DNA of 61,118 nt, from positions 1-61,118 of the forward strand of contig CAZXQI010000005.1 in the NCBI GenBank assembly GCA_964643005.1, in the 5' to 3' direction. This stretch comes from UBA6168 sp964643005 (GTDB lineage: Bacteria; Bacteroidota; Bacteroidia; Chitinophagales; Saprospiraceae). The notes below the pieces were generated by a model. That model was not told the DNA's origin and ran no database searches. It was given only the letters and a program-made list of their open reading frames with translations. Position numbers and translations under genes: made by a program. This document shows, one piece after another, positions 1-8,589 of this stretch; position 1 is the first letter of the stretch; every line of letters starts with the position of its first letter.

Positions 1-495
1 CAAATCCTCTGGTTTCGTATCTACGACGGTCAGTAGCTGTCGAGCCTGCTCCGCCAATTCGTGGTCGGGGTATTGCAACAAAAACTGGTTATAGTATTTG
101 GCGGCCATCTTCGCATCCCTGAGGTCGGCGTCAAACGTATATCCTTGCAGAAAAAGTGCCATTGGCGCTTTGGGATAACTTTTATAATTGCGCCACACCT
201 GTCCCCAAAGCTGGACGGCTTTTCCAAATTCGCCGCTCCCCTTTGCGACGTCGCCCGCTTTGAAGAGCAACTCCGGCGTGAGCGAATCCTGCGGAAAGTC
301 TTTGGCGTACAGTTCTACTTTTTCAATCAATTCGAGGGCTGCATCTTTGTCCTCTATGGCATTTTTGGTTTTGAGCAGTTGGTTCTCCAATGTCGAAATC
401 TCGCCCTGAAGTTGTTGTCGGGAGTCTGTTCCTCCCTGCTGACAGGCGGCGAACAGAGCGATGAACGGTAGCGATAGGAAGACAATTTTTTTCAT
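1..495 (-). CDS. TPR-type lipoprotein, C-terminus cut by the window edge
   Basis: The frame opens at ATG 495 and runs without a stop to base 1, so 165 N-terminal residues are present and the rest lies outside the window. The product begins with a short basic, hydrophobic leader ending in a lipobox-like AAC, with the cysteine at residue 18, which suggests an outer-membrane or periplasmic lipoprotein. A glutamine-rich helical stretch (about 20-45) is followed by tetratricopeptide-like helices. One unit is clear near residues 110-155, with the pattern of a small-residue helix, a KAAKYYNQF-like helix and a YPDHELAEQA turn. This resembles the TPR modules of BamD or YbgF-type lipoproteins. Because the C-terminus is missing I cannot choose between those families, and no function is assigned. 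Confidence 0.75.
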   Translation of the reverse strand, partial: MKKIVFLSLPFIALFAACQQGGTDSRQQLQGEISTLENQLLKTKNAIEDKDAALELIEKVELYAKDFPQDSLTPELLFKAGDVAKGSGEFGKAVQLWGQVWRNYKSYPKAPMALFLQGYTFDADLRDAKMAAKYYNQFLLQYPDHELAEQARQLLTVVDTKPEDL

Positions 496-523
496 AGTCC
501 TGATTTCTTTTTTTACTGCAAAA

Positions 524-1462
524 TTACCATACCGGCAGGAGTTTGTAAGCGGCCAGTTTATTTTTAGTCTCCTGAAAGTCTTTTGCAACGCCTAAGAGGA
601 AGCCTCCCCCGCCGGCGCCGCAGATTTTTAATTTGAATAAATCTCCATCTAAGCCTTCCTTCCAGACGGAGCGAAATTCTACGGGGATTAATTTTTCCAA
701 AAAAAGAAACTGGAACCTGCTGATGCGGTGTATCTCTTCAAAAAGCCGCTCTCCGCGACCCAAAAGGAAGGCCTCGATGGCGGCGTTGACAGCGGGGAGC
801 AACTCTTTGCGGCAGGGAGTCTGAAAATCTCTCTGTCGGTTTTTTTCTAAAAAATATTCGATGAGGGGGGATGCCCTGCGTTCAATGCCCGTATCCAAAA
901 GGAACAGGGTGACGGGCATTTTTACCTGATGGAGATGAGCTAATTGCAATTCGCCCCGCTCCCGGAGCAGGATGGGTTTTTGCAGGAAGCAGACCAATGG
1001 ATCCGTTCCGCTGCTGGCGCCGTGAAAGAATGCCTCCATTTGCGCCAATATTTTTTTTAGTTCCAATAGTTTTTCAGAGGAAATACGATCCGGCTCCTTC
1101 GTCCAACTCAGGTCGTCCTCCGTCCATGTCTCAAAGACAGCAGCCGTCAAGGCGCCTGAACTTCCGGCGCCATAGCCCCCCGGTATATCGGAATTGAAAA
1201 CCAATCCATCCTTCAGCGCCTGGCGGAAAGCGGCGAGGTTCAGCCGGCTCAGCAATTCTCCCCGCTTTTGCAACTCTTCCAGATAGTCGGCAAACTGCGG
1301 CAATTGCATTTGCCGGACGGCTAATTCTCCTTTGTCCAAATTTGGAGCAAACTGCCATTTTGCAGAAAACAAGGGCAAGGGCAGGGCGAGCGCCTGCGAG
1401 CCGGTGTTGACCGTATGCTCTCCGAAAAGCAACAGTTTGGCGGGATAGGTTTTTACTTTCAA
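524..1462 (-). CDS. GHMP kinase, probable mevalonate kinase
   Basis: This 312-residue protein has the three GHMP-kinase motifs in order. The N-terminal strand carries LLFGEHTVNTGSQALALPL (about residues 10-29). The ATP-binding loop reads PGGYGAGSSGALTAAV in the first half. The C-terminal motif reads KICGAGGGGFLLG. The FGEH signature and the GASSGTDPLV segment favour mevalonate kinase over galactokinase or homoserine kinase. The enzyme would phosphorylate mevalonate in the isoprenoid pathway used by many Flavobacteriia and Saprospiria. The gene lies 60 bp downstream of fadH on the same strand and is probably cotranscribed with it. No other mevalonate-pathway gene is in the window; undecaprenyl pyrophosphate synthase at 23 kb would be a downstream consumer of isoprenoids. 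The exact substrate among GHMP kinases remains an inference. Confidence 0.8.
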   Translation of the reverse strand: MKVKTYPAKLLLFGEHTVNTGSQALALPLPLFSAKWQFAPNLDKGELAVRQMQLPQFADYLEELQKRGELLSRLNLAAFRQALKDGLVFNSDIPGGYGAGSSGALTAAVFETWTEDDLSWTKEPDRISSEKLLELKKILAQMEAFFHGASSGTDPLVCFLQKPILLRERGELQLAHLHQVKMPVTLFLLDTGIERRASPLIEYFLEKNRQRDFQTPCRKELLPAVNAAIEAFLLGRGERLFEEIHRISRFQFLFLEKLIPVEFRSVWKEGLDGDLFKLKICGAGGGGFLLGVAKDFQETKNKLAAYKLLPVW

Positions 1463-1522
1463 ATCAGTAGTAGTTCGGTGGTAATTCGATAGTAATTTCT
1501 CCCTTTGGGAATGGCAGACATT

Positions 1523-3559
1523 TTATAATCTGGCGCCTATTCTGGCGCCTTCGTCTATGGCTCGCTGAGCGTCTAATTCCACGGCTATTCTGGCGCCGCC
1601 GATGAGATGGACGGGTAGGCCGTTTTCCTCTAAGGGTCTGACTAAGTCCTGCAATGAGTTTTGACCGGCGCATATCACCACGTTGTCCACGGGTAGCAGG
1701 CGGGATTGACCCTCGTGCAAAATGTGCAGGCCTTCGTCGTCAATCTTTAGGTATTGCACCTCGGCCAGCATATTTACTTTCTTCATTCTCAGGCTGTTTC
1801 GGTGAATCCAGCCCGTCGTCTTTCCCAAGCTGGCGCCGTGCTTGCCCGCGGAGCGCTTCAATAGCCATATTTCACGGGCTGAAGGTTCGGGATCCGGCGT
1901 CTTGATGGCGCCCCTGTTTTGGTAGCTCTTATCCACGCCCCATTCCTGAACAAAAGACTGTAAGACGGCGGGATTGGTGGAGGGGAATCCAGCTTCCCAG
2001 GTCTGGTGGGAAAGATACTCCGCCACGTCGAAGCCGATGCCGCCGGCGCCGATGATGGCGACAGATTTTCCGATGGGGCGTCGGTTCAGCAGAGCGTCGA
2101 GGTAGCCCATGACCTTTGGATGGTCTTCGCCCTCAATGCCTGCCGGTCGCGCAGTGACGCCGGTTGCGAGTACGACTTCCTGAAACTCCTCTTCGACTAG
2201 CATCCCGGCGGAGGCGATGGTGTCGAGGTGCAAATGCACGCCTGTGAGTTCTATCTGTCGGCCAAAATATCGGATGGTTTCAAAAAACTCTTCCTTGCCG
2301 GGGATGCGCTTTGCCACGTTAAACTGCCCCCCGATTTCGGCGGCGGCTTCAAACAGATGCACCTCGTGGCCTCTGCCCGCTGCGGCCGTTGCCGCCGACA
2401 ATCCCGCCGGCCCCGCCCCTACGACGGCTATTTTTTTCTTATTCTTTGTGGGTAAAAAATTCAGTTCCGTTTCATTACAGGCTCTCGGATTGACGAGGCA
2501 ACTAGCGGTCTTTCCCTGAAATGTATGGTCGAGGCAGGCCTGGTTGCAGGCGATGCAGGTGTTGATTTCGTCCTCTCGTTCCTCCCTCGCCTTTTTGACA
2601 AACTCTGGATCGGCTAAGAAGGGGCGGGCCATGCTGACCATATCGGCGCAACCCTCCGCCAACACCTTTTCGGCCACCTGCGGCATGTTGATGCGGTTGG
2701 AGGTGATGAGCGGGATGTTTACTTTGCCCATCAGCCGCTTCGTCACCCAGGCAAAGCCGGCGCGGGGAACCATCGTCGCAATGGTCGGTATGCGGGCTTC
2801 GTGCCAGCCAATGCCCGTGTTGATCATCGTGGCGCCGGCCTTTTCGATTTCCTTTGCCAGAAATTCCACTTCTTCCCACGAACTGCCGTCGTCCACCAGA
2901 TCGAGCATGGACAGGCGGTAGATGATGATGAAGTCGGCGCCCACCTTTTTGCGAATGCCCCGCACGATCTCCAATGGGAAGCGGATGCGGTTTTCAAATG
3001 GGCCGCCCCACTCGTCCTGCCGCTGGTTGGTTTTTGACACGATGAATTCGTTGATGAGATAGCCTTCGCTGCCCATCACTTCCACGCCATCGTAACCGGC
3101 TTCTTTGGCTAAGGCGGCGCATTCCGCAAAATCGCTGATGGTATTGCGGATCCCGCGCGCGCTGAGTTCCCAGGGTTTGAATGGCGAGATGGGCGACTGA
3201 ATCGCCGACGGCGCTACTGCTAAGGGATGAAAGCCATATCGCCCCGCATGCAGGATTTGCAGGCAGATTTTTCCGCCTTCCCGATGCACTGCTTCCGCAA
3301 CTATCTGATGCTTTTTGGCTTCTCTGACGGTAGTGAGCCTGGCGGCAAATGGCGCCGTCCAGCCCTGCCGATTCGGCGCAATGCCGCCGGTGACCATCAG
3401 GCCGACGCCTCCCTTAGCTCTTTCGGCAAAGTAAACGGCCATGCGTTCAAAGCCATTTTTTTCTTCTTCCAAACGGGTGTGCATGCTGCCCATGAGCACC
3501 CGGTTTGGCAGCGTGGTGAATCCCAGGTCAAGCGGTGAAAACAAATGTGGATATTTCAT
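1523..3559 (-). CDS. fadH: NADPH-dependent 2,4-dienoyl-CoA reductase
   Basis: The 678-residue product has the full FadH architecture. An Old-Yellow-Enzyme TIM barrel covers about residues 1-330, starting HLFSPLDLGFTTLPNRVLMG. A 4Fe-4S site follows with cysteines at 335, 338, 342 and 354. An FAD/NAD(P) Rossmann module begins near VVGAGPAGLSAA, and a second nucleotide-binding segment IIGAGGIGFDVAEYL comes later. FadH reduces 2,4-dienoyl-CoA esters formed during beta-oxidation of polyunsaturated fatty acids, passing electrons from NADPH through FAD, the cluster and FMN. The length matches the E. coli enzyme closely. The gene is followed 60 bp later by the mevalonate kinase gene. Related flavoproteins of the same fold, such as trimethylamine dehydrogenase, are less likely because the closing NADPH domain fits FadH. 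Confidence 0.9.
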   Translation of the reverse strand: MKYPHLFSPLDLGFTTLPNRVLMGSMHTRLEEEKNGFERMAVYFAERAKGGVGLMVTGGIAPNRQGWTAPFAARLTTVREAKKHQIVAEAVHREGGKICLQILHAGRYGFHPLAVAPSAIQSPISPFKPWELSARGIRNTISDFAECAALAKEAGYDGVEVMGSEGYLINEFIVSKTNQRQDEWGGPFENRIRFPLEIVRGIRKKVGADFIIIYRLSMLDLVDDGSSWEEVEFLAKEIEKAGATMINTGIGWHEARIPTIATMVPRAGFAWVTKRLMGKVNIPLITSNRINMPQVAEKVLAEGCADMVSMARPFLADPEFVKKAREEREDEINTCIACNQACLDHTFQGKTASCLVNPRACNETELNFLPTKNKKKIAVVGAGPAGLSAATAAAGRGHEVHLFEAAAEIGGQFNVAKRIPGKEEFFETIRYFGRQIELTGVHLHLDTIASAGMLVEEEFQEVVLATGVTARPAGIEGEDHPKVMGYLDALLNRRPIGKSVAIIGAGGIGFDVAEYLSHQTWEAGFPSTNPAVLQSFVQEWGVDKSYQNRGAIKTPDPEPSAREIWLLKRSAGKHGASLGKTTGWIHRNSLRMKKVNMLAEVQYLKIDDEGLHILHEGQSRLLPVDNVVICAGQNSLQDLVRPLEENGLPVHLIGGARIAVELDAQRAIDEGARIGARL

Positions 3560-4079
3560 GTATCGCTCAGTTTATCGTCCGGCGAAGTTGCAATTTTATA
3601 CCCAAAAAGGTAGGAGATAAATAGAAGAAATGAGAAATGATGGGGCGGACATTCGGGGGAACTGGGAGACCTGGGGGGCGCTGGCGACTATTCCATTTGC
3701 CCCACGAGCCTCCGAAGAAGAGCCAATAGAAACGCCAAAAGATATATAACAGGACAAGCCTCACACTTTTCATGAAGGCCTTTGGCCTGGCGATATCTCT
3801 TATCAGGAGGGGAGCGACGAAAACGATAAAAACAACCGCCGCAAATGTCGTTGGAGGTCGTTTTCAAAAAAAACTCCCAAAAGATTTTCCATTGAATCTC
3901 TACTGAATTATATTGCTTTGCGGGGGCGTCTGCATTTGGTACTATTAGCGCTCCAGGCGCTGACGGGATGAGGCGACTTCAAAAACTATTTTTCATTTTG
4001 GTTTAGGGGCTTAAAAATAGCGGCTGCTTAGAAGGGCGCATTTGATGGCTGGCTAACCGAAGCTAAACATTCATTTTCC
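3560..4079. other. 520-bp spacer between divergent genes
   Basis: This stretch separates fadH (minus) from the small lipoprotein gene at 4080 (plus) and must hold both promoters. Short open frames here lack a plausible start context and recognisable content. I see no RNA gene or strong terminator, only a small AGCGC/GCGCT hairpin near 3950. Confidence 0.4.
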
Positions 4080-4505
4080 ATGAAAATTTATTCTGGTATA
4101 GCATTGTTTGCCGCCGTCGTTCTGGCGGGCTGCGGGTCTAATCCCGGACAAGACAAGTTTCAGGGTTTGGCCGAGGGACTTTGTTCCTGCATGAGGCCGA
4201 TGATGGAGTTTCAGCAGGAGTTGATGCAAAGGATTAGCGATAACATGGACGAAGAGTTGATGGGCATGCTCGAAAGAAATCGGCAGATTGACGAAGATGG
4301 CCGAGTCTGCATAGAGAGCTTAGAGGCTCAATATGGAGTTATCCAGGAGGAAGACGAAACGCAACTGATGGAGGCCATGCAAAAGGCCTGCCCCGACATC
4401 ATTAAGATGATGGAAGAATCAGCCATGCCAGGTTCTGAAGACTTCTTCGAAGATGGAGAAGTGCCTTTTGAAGAAATGTTTCCAGAAGCAGCAGAAGAGG
4501 ACTAA
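4080..4505 (+). CDS. Small acidic lipoprotein of unknown function
   Basis: The 141-residue protein starts with a typical lipoprotein leader, MKIYSGIALFAAVVLAGCG, with the acylated cysteine at residue 19. The mature part is strongly acidic and rich in methionine and glutamate, with two spaced cysteines (SCMRP and the later RVCIES and KACPD), and ends in a glutamate-rich tail. It is predicted to be helical and exposed on a membrane face. Many Bacteroidota encode short lipoproteins of this style. I do not recognise a family. It stands alone, with its own upstream spacer and a convergent VWA lipoprotein gene 66 bp downstream. Confidence 0.75.
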   Translation: MKIYSGIALFAAVVLAGCGSNPGQDKFQGLAEGLCSCMRPMMEFQQELMQRISDNMDEELMGMLERNRQIDEDGRVCIESLEAQYGVIQEEDETQLMEAMQKACPDIIKMMEESAMPGSEDFFEDGEVPFEEMFPEAAEED

Positions 4506-4571
4506 AACAATTTCAGGGGCTTTGTCTTCCCCGAAAAGAATCTCCACCGAATTTTTACTGAACTCTCCGGC

Positions 4572-5558
4572 TTATCCGCCGAAGCCTTTGCTGTCAAAAT
4601 ACTCCTGAATCCAGCCGTCGGAATTGGTGTTCAGGTTGCCTTTTACTTCGATGAATAATTCGTTGTTGTAGGGAGTTGGGTCAGAAATCGGGCTTTGGTA
4701 GTACAAGAAGTAGATGCTGTTGGACAGGCTCTGGATTTGAGACTGGATGTCGAGGAACATATCGGTCAGACCCTCGATATCTTTTGCTTCGTAGTAGCGG
4801 TCGTAGCTGTTTGCCAGCGCCTTTAGGGCGGCCTCGTCGAGATCCGGGCTGTCTAATGCAGCGATGTAAACATGGCGGTTACCCAATGCAGCTATTGCGG
4901 TGGAGAGGGTCAGCGTCTGGGAGGCATTGTGTCGCCCGTCGGTAAAAATTACTAAGCTTCCATCTACAATACCGTCAATGCTGAAATGATCTTCCCACAA
5001 ATCTGCCACGTCTAAGATTGCCCCGTAGAGGTTGGTGGAATTGACGAGGTCTGTCTCAGGGATATTGTCGATGGCCGCCAATAGCGAAGCTTTGTCTTTG
5101 GAGAAATTCTTGAGCCGGGTTGACTTTGAATCAAAAGTATAGAGAGCGATCTGCTGTTCGGGCAATTTCATTTCGATCAGGGCTTTGGCTGCTTTTTTGA
5201 TTTGCGGAACTTGCCCTTCTACGCTTCGGCTGATGTCTAGCAGCAACACTGTTTTCAACTCGAATGGTATGGAATTGCGCCCAACCCGGAGGTCTGCTTC
5301 GGAGTCGAGGTTCCCCTTGTTTTCACTGACGATGAAATCTTCCTTTTTCAGGTCGGCGACGCCTTTTTTGTAGTAATCCGTCACCTGAAAGAGCACCTGT
5401 ACCATGCGCTGTTCCGGCACGACAGCTACCTCGTAAGATTTGAGTCTGTAGTATCTCGACAGGTCGGCGGGGTCGAAATCATTATCTTTTTTGCAACCTG
5501 AAATTACGGCGATGGAGAGAAGAAAGGAAATCCCCAAAAGGGTGGAAAAGAGTTTCAT
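4572..5558 (-). CDS. VWA-domain lipoprotein
   Basis: I place the start at ATG 5558, because the sequence from there gives a lipoprotein signal (MKLFSTLLGISFLLSIAVISG followed by Cys at residue 22). The open frame extends 50 codons further upstream, but that extension has no signal-like features. The mature protein contains a von Willebrand factor A domain: a hydrophobic strand leads into the MIDAS-type LLDISRSVEGQV, then later VIFTDGRHNASQTL. A short beta domain follows and ends near YQSPISDPTPYNNELFIEV. VWA lipoproteins bind metal-dependent protein ligands; the partner here is unknown. Neighbours are not obviously related, and it looks monocistronic. Confidence 0.8.
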   Translation of the reverse strand: MKLFSTLLGISFLLSIAVISGCKKDNDFDPADLSRYYRLKSYEVAVVPEQRMVQVLFQVTDYYKKGVADLKKEDFIVSENKGNLDSEADLRVGRNSIPFELKTVLLLDISRSVEGQVPQIKKAAKALIEMKLPEQQIALYTFDSKSTRLKNFSKDKASLLAAIDNIPETDLVNSTNLYGAILDVADLWEDHFSIDGIVDGSLVIFTDGRHNASQTLTLSTAIAALGNRHVYIAALDSPDLDEAALKALANSYDRYYEAKDIEGLTDMFLDIQSQIQSLSNSIYFLYYQSPISDPTPYNNELFIEVKGNLNTNSDGWIQEYFDSKGFGG

Positions 5559-5819
5559 TTTAGTATTTTTTAAAAAGAACGATTCAAATGCAGGAGTGTG
5601 GTATAGTTCGGGAATAAAAAATTGAAAACACCTGAGATAATTGATTTTCAGAGATTTGGAAGGAATCCTTTTAAGCCGGATCATTTTAAACACTCCATCA
5701 CGCAGCATATAACGCCTTTAACTTTTACAATCCATAGGGAATCTTTCACTTTAAGAAATCCCTAACCTACAGCTTTGAAATTTTAGCGCTATCGGGGAGG
5801 CCTTGCGACCGGGGAGCCG

Positions 5820-5877
5820 GATGATTTTTGACAAAGGAGAAAATCAGTCCGAATTCACTTTGGACTCAAACGCAGAC
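5820..5877 (+). repeat. 58-bp palindromic intergenic repeat, copy A
   Basis: This is one of four copies in the window, all 58 bp. A conserved left arm, GATGATTTTTGACAAAGGAG, leads into a hairpin whose arms are AGTCCGAA and TTTGGACT here. The GGAG just before the hairpin is at 5836-5839. Compared with the other copies it has one A for G change in the left arm and a G-U pair in the stem. It lies upstream of mqnC. Confidence 0.8.
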
Positions 5878-6052
5878 TTTAGCCTCTCCGAATTGCTACT
5901 GAATCTCACCTAAAGGAGACTGCCGAATTTTAAAGGAACTTACGGAGTTGCAATTTTTTAAAACGCCTGCCGCCGCAACTTCTCCCGATACCTGATGCAC
6001 AAAGTCACTGAGGGAAATCCTCAAAACTCCGGTCGTTCCGGTTCAGCTTTTC

Positions 6053-6060
6053 TATCTTTG
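6053..6060 (+). promoter_or_regulatory. Bacteroidota -7 promoter element for mqnC
   Basis: TATCTTTG matches the Bacteroidota TAnnTTTG element, 28 bp before the mqnC ATG. No good TTG element is seen at the usual upstream distance, so the assignment rests on the -7 motif alone. Confidence 0.45.
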
Positions 6061-6087
6061 TTTTCTTTTAAAAAATAAGTTCGAAAG

Positions 6088-7230
6088 ATGCATATTGACG
6101 ATCTTTTACATCGGGCGCTTAAGCTCGAATTTCTCACTGCCGAAGAAGGCGTCTTCCTGTTTGAGAATGCGCCTACGGCGGAATTGATGTACGTTGGCAA
6201 CAGCCTGCGGCAACATCACGTGCCGGGCAATATCGTCACCTGGATCATTGACCGCAACACTAATACCACCAACGTTTGCATTGCCAATTGCAAATTCTGC
6301 AACTTCTACCGCCGTCCAGGACACGAAGACAGTTATATTACTTCTATCGAAGAATACAAGCAAAAGATTGAAGAGACCTTTGCCTATGGCGGCGAGCAAT
6401 TGCTTTTGCAGGGCGGGCACCATCCCAATCTGGGGCTGAGTTTCTATACCGGCCTCTTTCGGCAGTTGAAGGAGCTGTATCCGCGCCTCAAACTTCACGC
6501 TCTCGGACCGCCCGAAGTCGCTCATATTACCAAGCTCGAAAAATCCACCCACTACGAAGTGCTCAAAGCGCTGAAAGAATCGGGGATGGACAGCTTCCCG
6601 GGAGCAGGCGCCGAAATCTTAGACGACCGGGTGCGCCGCCTCGTCTCCGCAGGGAAATGCGGCGCTAAAGAATGGCTCGATATCATGCGGGCGGCTCACA
6701 AACTGGGCCTGACAACTTCCGCATCCATGATGTTTGGACACATTGAGACCATTCTGGAACGCATGCAGCATTTTGTGAAACTCCGCGAAGTCCAGTCGGA
6801 AAAACCCGAAGGCGCCAAAGGTTTTCTCGCTTTTATCCCCTGGCCTTTTCAGGACAAGGATACCATTTTGAAAAAACTGAAGCGCGCTCACAACACGGTT
6901 ACGGGCGACGAATACGTACGCATGATTGCTATGAGCCGCATAATGATGCCCAATATTATGAATGTGCAGGCTAGCTGGCTCACCGTCGGCAAACCGGTGG
7001 CGCAGTTGTGTCTGCATGCCGGCGCCAACGACTTCGGCAGCATCATGATTGAAGAAAATGTCGTCTCGGTGGCCGGCGCCAGATTCCGCTTTACTGCCGA
7101 TGGCATTCAAAAAGCCATCTGCGAGGCGGGCTTTGTGCCGCAACTGCGCAACCAGCAATACGAGTTCCGGGAACTGCCCAAGAACATTAAGCAGCAGGAA
7201 CTTGACCGCGTGGAGATGATTGTGGATTAG
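6088..7230 (+). CDS. mqnC: Cyclic dehypoxanthinyl futalosine synthase (radical SAM)
   Basis: The 380-residue product is a radical SAM enzyme with the cluster motif CIANCKFC (Cys 64, 68, 71), followed by YRRPGH. Downstream are LLLQGGHHPNLG, an FPGAGAEIL segment, and the late motif DFGSIMIEENVVSVAGA. That last motif separates MqnC from its paralogue MqnE. MqnC cyclises dehypoxanthine futalosine in the futalosine pathway to menaquinone, in the cytoplasm. The full length fits the family. It is monocistronic, with a -7 promoter element 28 bp upstream and a strong hairpin after the stop. No other mqn gene is in the window, so the rest of the pathway must be elsewhere. Confidence 0.93.
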   Translation: MHIDDLLHRALKLEFLTAEEGVFLFENAPTAELMYVGNSLRQHHVPGNIVTWIIDRNTNTTNVCIANCKFCNFYRRPGHEDSYITSIEEYKQKIEETFAYGGEQLLLQGGHHPNLGLSFYTGLFRQLKELYPRLKLHALGPPEVAHITKLEKSTHYEVLKALKESGMDSFPGAGAEILDDRVRRLVSAGKCGAKEWLDIMRAAHKLGLTTSASMMFGHIETILERMQHFVKLREVQSEKPEGAKGFLAFIPWPFQDKDTILKKLKRAHNTVTGDEYVRMIAMSRIMMPNIMNVQASWLTVGKPVAQLCLHAGANDFGSIMIEENVVSVAGARFRFTADGIQKAICEAGFVPQLRNQQYEFRELPKNIKQQELDRVEMIVD

Positions 7231-7262
7231 AGCGGTTTTAAAAAATAGTCATTCGTCAGCTT

Positions 7263-7301
7263 ATCAGCCCTGCCCGCAATTTGAGTGTCGGCAGGGCTGA
7301 T
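7263..7301 (+). terminator. Strong hairpin after mqnC
   Basis: Twelve perfectly paired bases, ATCAGCCCTGCC and GGCAGGGCTGAT, surround a 15-nt loop 33 bp past the mqnC stop. There is no clear T-run afterwards, so termination may be weak or factor-dependent. Confidence 0.55.
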
Positions 7302-7489
7302 TCATTCCGGCATTTGAGGAGCGGCTTTTTATGAAGTAATATCAGGAGGAGCGGCGACCGCATCGGAGTACTTTACGGAGCTATGTTCCAAAATTTTTAA
7401 TCAGAAAAAAATTGCGTAGGAGGGTTTCAGGCAAAGTCCGCAAAGCAGGTTTTAGCCGGCAATAAGATTTTAGAATGAGAGCCGTAGAT

Positions 7490-8326
7490 TCAGACCTTTT
7501 TTTCTCCCACTACTAAAAGTCCGTTTCCCTTTTTTTTTGGCAAAAAATAGTCTGCCAGTTTTAATAAAAATACCAATGGCAGCAGCGCAAGCGCAAAAGG
7601 AAACAGGAGCCAGACCCAGCCGCCTAAGTTGCCCGCAGCCATTAGTAGCAGCGAGTATATCTCGTGACCCACTATTCCAATTGGGCCGTAAGTGTAGCGC
7701 CATTCCTTTATCTCGAATCCTGCGAGAGCCATTTTTTCAAAAATAATAGGCGGCGTGTAAATCCTTCGGCGCTGTTGCTTTTTCTCATAGTGTTCCAATT
7801 TGGAAAAAAAACACCTGTACGGCGGCAGAATTGTCCGTCCGTTGACGGGGAGATAGAGCAGCAATTGACCATCTGGCCTGAGCGCCTGGTAGAAATTTTT
7901 TAAGACCAGCAGGTCGTCGGCAATGTATTGGAGCGTGCCGATGCAGTAAATCAAACTGGCTTTTTCACGCAGCGACAAAGCTTCGAGGTCTTGTCGGGCA
8001 AACTGGAGGCGCTTTGGCGGATAGGTCTGCCCGGCAGATTTCTTCTGGCAGAAAAGGATATTTCCCTCATTTTTATCCACTCCGAAAAAATGTAGTTGAG
8101 GGGATTTTCGACAAAAGAAAAAGATATGCTGCCCGTCGCCGCACCCCGCATCCACCACGAGACTGTCAGGAGGGAGTTTTTTTAAATAAAATTTTAAAAC
8201 GCTCCTGGCCAGCCAATTGCGCTGTAGGAAAAGATTGTTCCAGATATAAAGCGGCTCGATTAACAGCGGATGGCGCAGCAGCAGCGGCGGATAAACATGG
8301 TCAAAAAGATGTTGCTGAAAACTCAT
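7490..8326 (-). CDS. Class I SAM-dependent methyltransferase with C-terminal membrane helices
   Basis: The 278-residue protein shows a Rossmann-type methyltransferase domain from about residue 50. The SAM-binding motif is SLVVDAGCGDGQHIFFF, followed by the acidic ribose contact FFGVDKNEG and then LIYCIGTLQYI, as in motif III/IV. The C-terminal part is strongly hydrophobic, with two likely membrane segments around residues 215-265, and ends in a lysine-rich tail. The membrane anchor points to a lipid, quinone or surface-glycan substrate, but this is inference. It stands alone between mqnC (convergent) and the Fe-S module. The position near mqnC suggested a menaquinone methylase, but the sequence lacks the MenG/UbiE pattern. 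Confidence 0.75.
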   Translation of the reverse strand: MSFQQHLFDHVYPPLLLRHPLLIEPLYIWNNLFLQRNWLARSVLKFYLKKLPPDSLVVDAGCGDGQHIFFFCRKSPQLHFFGVDKNEGNILFCQKKSAGQTYPPKRLQFARQDLEALSLREKASLIYCIGTLQYIADDLLVLKNFYQALRPDGQLLLYLPVNGRTILPPYRCFFSKLEHYEKKQQRRRIYTPPIIFEKMALAGFEIKEWRYTYGPIGIVGHEIYSLLLMAAGNLGGWVWLLFPFALALLPLVFLLKLADYFLPKKKGNGLLVVGEKKV

Positions 8327-8589
8327 CTGTCTGAATTGATTAGGGAGAGTTTAGGGAGAATTTTCCCCTTTTTTTATTATAAAAAAGAAGAGAAAAAGGC
8401 GCTGTGAGGGATGCGCTATGCCTCCGCTTCAGGCTTTCTCCCGTTCTCTTACCGGGGCTAATGTATTAAAGAACTATTCTGAATTACAAGGCTTTGGGAA
8501 TGCCTGGAAAATAATATTTGGAAGGCTTTGGCGAATTACCTTAAATTTATGCCCCGCCGAAAACGGCCATTTTCTCAAACCAGGACGAT

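Larger units (their letters stand above)
5559..6087. other. Spacer upstream of mqnC, holding a repeat copy
   Basis: This 529-bp spacer separates the VWA lipoprotein gene (minus) from mqnC (plus). It holds copy A of the 58-bp palindromic repeat (5820-5877) and a TAnnTTTG promoter element just before mqnC. No further gene is supported. Confidence 0.5.

Noticed and set aside
3567..3773. Short minus-strand frame upstream of fadH
   Set aside because: No family, unlikely codon use and it occupies the promoter region.
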